Positions 1-4,743 of a stretch of DNA of 5,569 bases are shown here, piece by piece. The stretch lies in assembly GCA_002405435.1 (NCBI GenBank), contig DHLU01000225.1:488-6056 (forward strand), given 5' to 3'. Below the pieces are notes generated by a model, which saw only the letters and a program-made list of their open reading frames with translations, was not told where the DNA came from and ran no database searches. This stretch comes from Flavobacteriales bacterium UBA4660 (GTDB lineage: Bacteria; Bacteroidota; Bacteroidia; Flavobacteriales_D; Sanyastnellaceae). The position numbers and the translations under genes are program-made. The number at the start of each line of letters is the position of its first letter. The stretch's first letter is position 1.

Positions 1-117
1 GTACATGGTCTCGAACATGTCGGCGATGAGGGCCTGCAGGCCTTCATAACCGGGCTCGACATCCACCGCCTTCTTCTTGAGTACGGGGTCGCCATAGGCA
101 ACAATGGGCAAAATCAT
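1..117 (-). CDS. def: Peptide deformylase, N-terminal part (runs off left edge)
   Basis: Peptide deformylase removes the formyl group from the N-terminal methionine of new proteins in the cytoplasm, using a metal held by one Cys and two His residues. Only the first 39 codons are here. They begin MILPIVAYGDPVLKKKA and continue through an ALIADMFETMY segment, which matches the usual opening of the family (start, a 'GDPVL' segment, then the helix that precedes the GxGLAAxQ motif). That motif and the metal ligands lie outside the window, so activity cannot be judged. The start at 117 is the only plausible ATG and gives the normal short N-terminus. It lies 4 bases after a TAGTTTTG promoter-like element, so the mRNA may be leaderless. 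The gene is divergent from ribB, with 52 bases between the two starts. Identification rests on family resemblance from memory over a short stretch. Confidence 0.86.
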   Translation of the reverse strand, partial: MILPIVAYGDPVLKKKAVDVEPGYEGLQALIADMFETMY

Positions 118-121
118 AGTG

Positions 122-129
122 CAAAACTA
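122..129 (-). promoter_or_regulatory. Bacteroidota-type -7 element for def
   Basis: Read on the minus strand this is TAGTTTTG, a full match to the Bacteroidota -7 consensus TAnnTTTG. It ends 4 bases before the def ATG. The transcription start would therefore fall at or next to the A of the start codon. No convincing -33 TTG is visible 19 to 21 bases upstream. The role is inferred from consensus and position. Confidence 0.55.
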
Positions 130-157
130 CATCCGGCAGGCGAATACCGGTGAAACG

Positions 158-165
158 TACCTTTG
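158..165 (+). promoter_or_regulatory. Bacteroidota-type -7 element for ribB; supports the start at 170
   Basis: TACCTTTG matches TAnnTTTG fully and ends 4 bases before the ATG at 170, the same spacing as for def on the other strand. The upstream ATG at 104 lies before this element and inside the def coding region, so a transcript made from here would use 170. No clear -33 TTG is seen. The two elements point away from each other, 28 bases apart, so the upstream parts of both promoters overlap and the genes may compete or be co-controlled. Confidence 0.55.
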
Positions 166-169
166 CCGC

Positions 170-1327
170 ATGCATACAACCGAGGATACAACGACCACGC
201 TGAGCACGATAGAAAGTGCAGTGGCGGATCTAAGAAGCGGGAAAGTGATCATCGTGGTCGATGATGAAGACCGCGAAAATGAAGGTGATTTTGTCACTGC
301 CGCGCGCAATGTGACGCCGGAAGTGATCAATTTCATGTCCAAGTACGGACGCGGACTGATTTGTGCAGCGCTTACACCCGAACGTTGCGAGGAGCTGCGC
401 CTCGACATGATGGTCAACCAGAATACCGATCCGCGCAATACTGCGTTTACCGTATCGGTTGACCTGCTGGGTCATGGATGCACGACGGGCATCAGTGCCC
501 ACGACCGGGCGAAAACGGTGCAGGCCCTGATCGATCCGACTATTCAGGCTGAAGACCTCGCACGCCCCGGCCATGTTTTTCCGCTGAAGGCCAAGCAGGG
601 TGGAGTATTACGGCGGCCGGGCCATACAGAAGCGACGGTTGACCTGGCCCGGTTGGCTGGTATGGAACCGGCCGGGGTGTTGGTCGAAATCATGAACGAT
701 GACGGCTCGATGGCTCGCCTGCCCGACCTGGTGGAAATTGCCCGGCAGTTGGACCTTCGCATCATCTCCATCAAAGACCTGATTGCCTTCAGGCTCAAGA
801 CCGAAAACCTGGTCGAAAAAGTGGCGGAACTGCCCTTCCACTCCGTGTTTGGCACGTTTAGTTTGATGGTATTCAGGGATTTGGTTGAGCGGACTGAACA
901 CCTGGCCATCGTGAAAGGGACCTGGAATGCGTCAGAGCCTGTGCTGGTTCGGGTACACTCGGGCCATTTGCTGGGTGACCTCTTCGGGGCATCTGATGAC
1001 GGCCATGCGTTGAGCCTGCAACGCGCTCTGCAGCGCATTGAAGCGAACGGGAGCGGGGTGCTGTTATATATCAATCACCTGCAAGGCGGACAGCTGCTGT
1101 GGGAGGAAGTGCTGCAACTCAAGCGCAAAACGGAACTTGGATCCGGACAGGAATTTGCTCTCCGCCGGCACGACAAACGCGACATTGGTACCGGCGCCCA
1201 GATTCTGCGCGCCCTGGGCATTCAGCGCATGCACCTGCTCACCGACCACCCGGTAAAACGATCGGGAATCGAAGGCTTTGGATTAGAAATTGTGGGAATC
1301 AAACCCATGGAAACCGGCAAGGACTGA
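170..1327 (+). CDS. ribB: 3,4-dihydroxy-2-butanone-4-phosphate synthase with degenerate GTP cyclohydrolase II-like C-terminal domain
   Basis: The N-terminal domain (about residues 12-205 of 385) converts ribulose 5-phosphate to 3,4-dihydroxy-2-butanone 4-phosphate and formate for riboflavin synthesis in the cytoplasm. It keeps the hallmarks: DDEDRENEGD at 31-40, GRGLIC at 60-65, TTGISAHDRAKT at 105-116, RPGHVFPLKA at 132-141 and the GHTEA histidine at 152. Residues 210-385 align with GTP cyclohydrolase II (RVHS at 261-264, GDLFG at 269-273, LLTDHPVK at 356-363). However, the zinc-cysteine region C-x10-C-x-C reads H266 and ASDDG at 274-278, and the QEGRGIG-type loop reads LQGGQLL at 304-310. 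This half should not hydrolyse GTP, so a separate ribA is expected elsewhere. I chose ATG 170 over ATG 104 because it gives a family-like N-terminus and avoids overlap with def. The fold resembles RibBX-type hybrids known from Proteobacteria. It may be annotated as bifunctional ribBA, which the residues do not support. Confidence 0.93.
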   Translation: MHTTEDTTTTLSTIESAVADLRSGKVIIVVDDEDRENEGDFVTAARNVTPEVINFMSKYGRGLICAALTPERCEELRLDMMVNQNTDPRNTAFTVSVDLLGHGCTTGISAHDRAKTVQALIDPTIQAEDLARPGHVFPLKAKQGGVLRRPGHTEATVDLARLAGMEPAGVLVEIMNDDGSMARLPDLVEIARQLDLRIISIKDLIAFRLKTENLVEKVAELPFHSVFGTFSLMVFRDLVERTEHLAIVKGTWNASEPVLVRVHSGHLLGDLFGASDDGHALSLQRALQRIEANGSGVLLYINHLQGGQLLWEEVLQLKRKTELGSGQEFALRRHDKRDIGTGAQILRALGIQRMHLLTDHPVKRSGIEGFGLEIVGIKPMETGKD

Positions 1328-1328
1328 C

Positions 1329-1363
1329 AAAAAAAAGCCGCACCCCGTGAGCGGTGCGGCCTT
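1329..1363 (-). terminator. Rho-independent terminator, best formed for rpmE2; possibly shared with ribB
   Basis: The arms GCCGCACC (1337-1344) and GGTGCGGC (1353-1360) are perfectly complementary over 8 bp around an 8-base loop. On the minus strand the stem is followed by eight T residues (A1329-A1336 on the plus strand), 19 bases after the rpmE2 stop: a textbook intrinsic terminator. On the plus strand the stem follows the ribB stop by 9 bases, but its tail is only CTTCTATC, so termination of ribB transcripts here would be weaker. Confidence 0.85.
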
Positions 1364-1379
1364 CTATCGCTAGAGATAA

Positions 1380-1643
1380 TTATTTCTCTTCTTTCTTGAA
1401 CTTGGCGTACTTGTTTTTGAATTTGTCAATGCGACCCGCTGTGTCAACAAATTGCATCTTGCCGGTGTAAAAGGGGTGAGATTGGCTGGAAATCTCGAGT
1501 TTAATGAGCGGATATTCATTGCCGTCCTCCCACTTGATGGTTTCCTTGGTGACTGTGGTGCTCTTTCCGAGGAAAGTGTATTCATTAGACATATCTTTGA
1601 ATACTACGAGCCTGTAAGATTCCGGATGTACGCCTTGTTTCAT
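1380..1643 (-). CDS. rpmE2: 50S ribosomal protein L31, type B (zinc-free form)
   Basis: This is a small protein of the large ribosomal subunit that sits at the central protuberance and bridges to the small subunit. The 87 residues carry the family core: [16 protein letters not shown] near the start, WEDGNEYPL at 38-46, and [12 protein letters not shown] at 51-62, then [10 protein letters not shown] and a Lys/Glu-rich tail. There are no cysteines, so it is the type B (C-minus) paralogue that does not bind zinc. Length is normal for type B. The start at 1643 gives the usual MK-x-x-HPE opening. The gene is alone on the minus strand, convergent with ribB and divergent from the glycosyltransferase, with a promoter-like element 25 bases upstream and a strong terminator downstream. 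In some bacteria type B L31 is induced by zinc limitation; no Zur-type operator is evident here, and in many Bacteroidota this form is the main copy. Confidence 0.96.
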   Translation of the reverse strand: MKQGVHPESYRLVVFKDMSNEYTFLGKSTTVTKETIKWEDGNEYPLIKLEISSQSHPFYTGKMQFVDTAGRIDKFKNKYAKFKKEEK

Positions 1644-1668
1644 GACTATTATACTTTATTTGGGGGCG

Positions 1669-1676
1669 CAAATATA
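1669..1676 (-). promoter_or_regulatory. Bacteroidota-type -7 element for rpmE2
   Basis: On the minus strand this reads TATATTTG, a full match to TAnnTTTG. It ends 25 bases before the rpmE2 ATG, implying a leader of about 20 bases that is rich in A/T and has no Shine-Dalgarno motif. The CAAATA part forms a 6-bp inverted repeat with TATTTG at 1657-1662 across a GGGGCG spacer. No -33 TTG is clear. Confidence 0.5.
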
Positions 1677-1689
1677 CGGTGAACTGCAC

Positions 1690-2946
1690 ATGAATACCTC
1701 ACCCGAGCCCCTCAATTTGACCTCTTCCCCGGAAAACCCTCCGGAACCTCCGAGGAGAATTCGTATCTTACGGATTGTCAATAGGTTCAATCTCGGTGGC
1801 CCCACCTATAATGTGGCTTTCCTGACCAAATACCTGCCCGACCGGTTCGAAATCAACCTGGTGGGTGGGTCACCCATGCCCGACGAGGCGCACAGCGGCT
1901 TTATCCTTGACCAGCTCGGAGTTGAATACAAGGAAATCACAGAAATGGGCAGGCGTGTGCGCTTACGCGATGATCTCAGGGCCTACCGGCGCATTGCCCG
2001 GATGATTCGCTCGTTTAAACCCGACATCGTACACACCCATGCCGCCAAGGCGGGGGCCCTCGGAAGGCTTGCCGCAAGGCTCAACGGCGTGCCGGTAGTG
2101 GTCCATACCTTTCACGGGCATGTGTTCTCTTCCTACTTTACCGGTGTCAAGGCATGGCTGGTGAAATGGACAGAGCGCAGGCTGTCGGCACTCTCTTCCG
2201 CCATCGTAACCATCAGCCGGCAACAACACCTTGAACTGACCGGTACATACAAAATCTGCTCACCGGCGCGCACGCACATCATCCCGCTGGGTTTTGACCT
2301 CAGCCGCTTTCTCTCAGGCAACACTGAAAAGCGCAACCGCTTCAGAACAGAATATGGCATCGGCGACGACGAATTTGCGGTGGGAATTATCGGGCGCTTT
2401 GCTCCGGTGAAAAACCACACCTTCTTTATCGATGTGCTGAAAGCCATTCGCCTCAGGCATCCGCAACTCAAATGCAAGGCCTTTATTATCGGCGATGGAG
2501 AAAACCGCCGCGACCTGGAAGCGTATTGCCAACCGCTGCGTGCCGTTGGAAAAGACGGGCCACATGACGCCGATGTTTTTTTTACTTCATGGATCAAAGA
2601 CATTGACCACGTTATTGCCGGGCTTGACCTCGTTGCGCTCACCTCACTGAATGAAGGCACCCCGGTAAGCCTAATCGAAGCACAGGCTGCAGGTGTTCCC
2701 GTAATAAGCAGTGATACCGGCGGTGTGAGCGATTGTGTGCGCGACGGAGAAAGCGGCGTGGTAATGCCCTCATTTGATGCTGATGCATGGGCCGATCGCA
2801 TTGCATCTCTCGCCGCACAACCTGAAGTGCGAAAAAATATGGGCATAGCAGGAAGGGCGTTTGCCGTCAGGGAATTCAGTTACGACAAGATGGTGGCACG
2901 CATGGCAGCCCTTTATGACACGCTGCTCGCTGCGCGACGATCCTGA
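1690..2946 (+). CDS. GT4-family glycosyltransferase (GT-B fold)
   Basis: This retaining glycosyltransferase moves a sugar from a nucleotide-sugar donor to a lipid- or polysaccharide-linked acceptor, probably on the cytoplasmic face of the inner membrane. Of 418 residues, the N-terminal acceptor half shows the glycine loop NLGGPTYNV (34-42), PDIVHTHAAKAG (111-122) and HTFHGHVFSSYF (139-150). The C-terminal donor half shows VGIIGRFAPVKNH (231-243), IIGDGENR (266-273) and the GT4 E-x7-E signature in NEGTPVSLIEAQAAGVPV (321-338; E322 and E330), followed by SSDTGG. No signal peptide or membrane segment is seen. I chose ATG 1690: the in-frame ATG at 1642 overlaps the rpmE2 start codon antiparallel and would make the rpmE2 promoter part of the coding region. 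Residues 1-20 are Pro/Glu-rich and probably disordered. The HTFHGHVF wording is frequent in capsule, exopolysaccharide or O-antigen enzymes, but no polysaccharide genes lie beside it, so the sugar and acceptor are unknown. Confidence 0.92.
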   Translation: MNTSPEPLNLTSSPENPPEPPRRIRILRIVNRFNLGGPTYNVAFLTKYLPDRFEINLVGGSPMPDEAHSGFILDQLGVEYKEITEMGRRVRLRDDLRAYRRIARMIRSFKPDIVHTHAAKAGALGRLAARLNGVPVVVHTFHGHVFSSYFTGVKAWLVKWTERRLSALSSAIVTISRQQHLELTGTYKICSPARTHIIPLGFDLSRFLSGNTEKRNRFRTEYGIGDDEFAVGIIGRFAPVKNHTFFIDVLKAIRLRHPQLKCKAFIIGDGENRRDLEAYCQPLRAVGKDGPHDADVFFTSWIKDIDHVIAGLDLVALTSLNEGTPVSLIEAQAAGVPVISSDTGGVSDCVRDGESGVVMPSFDADAWADRIASLAAQPEVRKNMGIAGRAFAVREFSYDKMVARMAALYDTLLAARRS

Positions 2947-3099
2947 AGCCTTACAACCTGCGTGCGCATCGTCTGGCGCATGGTACAAGTCATCAACCGC
3001 GCGGCATGGAGCCACACCGTCGCCGTCCTTCTCCGGCAATTCACAGCGGTGTGTTAGCAACTGCATGCGAAGCGGTCATTCACAGGCTCACTTAAAACA

Positions 3100-3107
3100 A
3101 AGATTTG
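3100..3107 (+). promoter_or_regulatory. Weak candidate -7 element for the SPOR protein gene
   Basis: AAGATTTG matches five of the six fixed positions of TAnnTTTG and would give a leader of about 30 bases before the ATG at 3143. It is the best match in the 196 bases between the glycosyltransferase stop and this gene. No -33 TTG is evident. The rest of that gap (2947-3099) holds no gene, no T-tailed hairpin and no clear repeat, so weak transcription from upstream is also possible. Confidence 0.3.
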
Positions 3108-3142
3108 TCACTGGTTCAATATCCTAACAATACCGAGCCGGA

Positions 3143-4540
3143 ATGATTAAATATTCACTGGTACTCATCCATTTCGTCGGGCTGTATTTCGCAAGCCTGT
3201 TTACAGAGCCGACGGTCAATGTGACCGCTGTATTGCCAACGGCGCTCGCCTCGGGAGAAAAAACGCTTGTTACCGTTGCCATTGAGAAATCAGGTACCAG
3301 CGGATTTGCAAAGTTCGAACTCATGCTCCCCTATGGTCTGGTGGCCACTCCTTCCGAAACAAACGGTGCCTCATTTACTTTCAGCAGCCAAAAGGCCAAA
3401 TTCATCTGGATGGCCTTGCCCGAAGAAGATGCCTTTACCATTTCCTATTACCTGGAAGCCCTTCCCGATGCAAACGGCCAACGGGAAGTAACGGGTATTT
3501 TCTCTTACATCAAGGAAAACCAGCGCGTTGATTTCAACATCCCGCCCCGCACCATACTGGTGACACCCAGTCAGTCGCTGGCCTCCAACATCGCTGAAAA
3601 CGAGACTAGTCAGGAAGAGTCATCAGGCACCCAACGTGTGCCACTGCTTCCCGATAACGCCGTGGGGTGCAGCCGTGTTATTGAAAAAATTTCCGATACA
3701 GAATTTGTAGTGAAGTTGTCTGTTAACCAAAACAACATCCACGGGTTTGCTAAAATTCTTGAAACCCTTCCGCTCAACTGCAAAGCCGAAAAACTTTCCG
3801 ATGGAGGGGCTGTAGTTACCGCAGATGAGCAGACCATCAAGTTTGTATGGTTTGACATCCCGCAGCAACCCACTATTGAGGTGAGTTATCGTATGAATTG
3901 TGTTTTGCCCATCGAGGGTCAACCAGCCATCAACGGTAAGTTGTCTTACATAGACAACAGTGCTCCGGCAGAAATGGCCGTAACCAACAAAGGCATGCTG
4001 GTGGTAGGTGATATGGCCCAGGTAACACCTGCCGAAGAACCTATGGAAGAACCTGCACGTGCCGCTGAAGTACCCAGCCAGCCGTTTAAGCCTGCCGAAG
4101 CACCTGCGCAACCGGTAAAACCGGCCGAAATAGCTACCGAAATCGCCGACAATGCCGTGCGTAATGCAGAAATTCCAGCGCCACCGGTGAAGGTACTTGA
4201 GCCTGCGAAAGAAACCCGCCCTGCCGCTACTTCCATTCCGGCTCCTGAAACCGGCATCACTTATAAGGTTCAGATACTCGCTGCGCACAGGGTCGTTGGC
4301 AAAACCTATTTTTCATCTGTGCACCGTTACAGCGAAAAATTCGATATCGAAAACCACGACGGATGGGTGAAATACACCACCGGAAAATATTCCGATTACA
4401 AACAGGCCCGGGACACGCGTGAGCGCCTGCGTTCCTCCTACGAGACGCTGCCCGGACCTTTCGTAACCGCCTACAACGATGGTGAACGGATTACCGTTCA
4501 GGAAGCACTGCTCATCAGCAAACAGCAGTGGTATCAGTAA
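3143..4540 (+). CDS. Secreted protein with two tandem beta-rich domains, Pro/Ala/Glu linker and C-terminal SPOR-like domain
   Basis: I do not recognise a named gene. The 465 residues start with an N-terminal hydrophobic signal (MIKYSLVLIHFVGLYFASLF) without a lipobox Cys, so the product should be exported, probably to the periplasm. Residues 24-140 and 175-287 are two copies of one domain, aligning without gaps at a 147-residue offset: GFAK 54/201, LP 62/209, KF-x-W 86/233, SY 101/248, GQ 112/259, SYI 121/268. Alternating hydrophobic and polar residues suggest an Ig-like beta-sandwich. A linker rich in Pro, Ala and Glu (about 290-370) includes two QP-x-KPAE units. Residues 371-465 form a SPOR-like domain (YKVQILA at 374-380, DGWVKYTTGKYSDYKQA at 406-422, FVTAYNDGERITVQEAL at 440-456). 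SPOR domains bind glycan strands lacking stem peptides at sites of wall remodelling, so an envelope role is likely; the duplicated domain's partner is unknown. The gene stands alone, ahead of a strong terminator. Confidence 0.9.
   Translation: MIKYSLVLIHFVGLYFASLFTEPTVNVTAVLPTALASGEKTLVTVAIEKSGTSGFAKFELMLPYGLVATPSETNGASFTFSSQKAKFIWMALPEEDAFTISYYLEALPDANGQREVTGIFSYIKENQRVDFNIPPRTILVTPSQSLASNIAENETSQEESSGTQRVPLLPDNAVGCSRVIEKISDTEFVVKLSVNQNNIHGFAKILETLPLNCKAEKLSDGGAVVTADEQTIKFVWFDIPQQPTIEVSYRMNCVLPIEGQPAINGKLSYIDNSAPAEMAVTNKGMLVVGDMAQVTPAEEPMEEPARAAEVPSQPFKPAEAPAQPVKPAEIATEIADNAVRNAEIPAPPVKVLEPAKETRPAATSIPAPETGITYKVQILAAHRVVGKTYFSSVHRYSEKFDIENHDGWVKYTTGKYSDYKQARDTRERLRSSYETLPGPFVTAYNDGERITVQEALLISKQQWYQ
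3260..3562 (+). repeat. Domain copy A (residues 40-140 of the SPOR protein)
   Basis: This is the first copy of an internal protein-level duplication. Over residues 54-140 against 201-287 I count about 25 identities in 87 gapless positions by hand. They concentrate in GFAK, LP, KF-x-W, SY, GQ and SYI motifs. The DNA is too diverged for this to be a recent duplication. Copy A has no cysteine. Confidence 0.8.
3701..4003 (+). repeat. Domain copy B (residues 187-287 of the SPOR protein)
   Basis: This is the second copy, in register with copy A at a fixed offset of 441 bases (147 codons). All three cysteines of the protein fall in or just before this copy (C176, C213, C253), so the two copies may differ in disulfide content and in function. 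Confidence 0.8.
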
Positions 4541-4629
4541 TGAAGTAAAACTTTGCTGCCACAACGCAACGGCGTTCGGGGTAGCGAATTTGGTTAATTA
4601 ATATAGAATTTGTTTAGGTAATTTAGTCT

Positions 4630-4666
4630 GAAAATCCCCATGCTCGCATGGGGATTTTCGATTTTA
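4630..4666 (+). terminator. Strong intrinsic terminator after the SPOR protein gene
   Basis: GAAAATCCCCATGC (4630-4643) pairs perfectly with GCATGGGGATTTTC (4646-4659), giving up to 14 bp with a tiny loop, more realistically 13 bp with a CTCG tetraloop. The plus-strand descending arm ends ATTTTC and is followed by GATTTTA, so the U-rich part is partly inside the stem. It lies 89 bases after the stop at 4540. The stem is symmetric and could also stop minus-strand transcripts. The AT-rich stretch 4585-4629 before it looks like 3' untranslated sequence. Confidence 0.82.
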
Positions 4667-4701
4667 CACCCTTGCACAACCACTGGTGTAAATCAGATGA
4701 G

Positions 4702-4718
4702 AATTCACGGCAATTCAC
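4702..4718 (+). repeat. Pair of 7-base direct repeats upstream of xerD
   Basis: AATTCAC occurs at 4702-4708 and 4712-4718, a period of 10 bases or about one helical turn. The pair sits about 15 to 30 bases before the candidate xerD -7 element, where an operator or -33 region would lie. No known operator is recognised and chance is quite possible. Confidence 0.3.
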
Positions 4719-4731
4719 CAGCGGCCCGTAT

Positions 4732-4739
4732 CAACTTTG
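4732..4739 (+). promoter_or_regulatory. Candidate -7 element for xerD
   Basis: CAACTTTG matches five of the six fixed positions of TAnnTTTG (C in place of the first T) and ends 4 bases before the xerD ATG at 4744, the same TTTG-N4-ATG arrangement as def and ribB. This supports ATG 4744 as the start and suggests a leaderless message. No -33 TTG is clear. Confidence 0.42.
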
Positions 4740-4743
4740 TCCT

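Noticed and set aside
104..169. Upstream in-frame ATG at 104 giving a 407-residue ribB product
   Set aside because: It would overlap the def coding region and both promoter-like elements, and the extra 22 residues do not resemble the family N-terminus; ATG 170 fits better.
118..169. FMN riboswitch upstream of the riboflavin gene
   Set aside because: The region before ATG 170 is only 52 bases to the divergent def start, far too short for the aptamer, and no conserved RFN blocks are visible.
1380..1643. L31 with zinc-ribbon (type A)
   Set aside because: The protein has no cysteine at all and carries type B motifs.
3013..3053. Inverted repeat CACACCG / CGGTGTG as a terminator for the glycosyltransferase
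   Set aside because: Only 7 bp, a 27-base loop and no T-run after it; compatible with chance.
2947..3142. Possible small gene or readthrough extension after the glycosyltransferase (frames open to 3055 and 3127)
   Set aside because: The peptides show no recognisable motif, there is no plausible start signal, and the longer frame overlaps the end of the glycosyltransferase; it is best taken as intergenic.
3623..4288. Long minus-strand open frame (221 codons) under the SPOR protein gene
   Set aside because: It is fully antisense to a well-supported gene, has no recognisable domain and no promoter or start context; a frame shadow of Pro/Ala/Glu-rich coding sequence.
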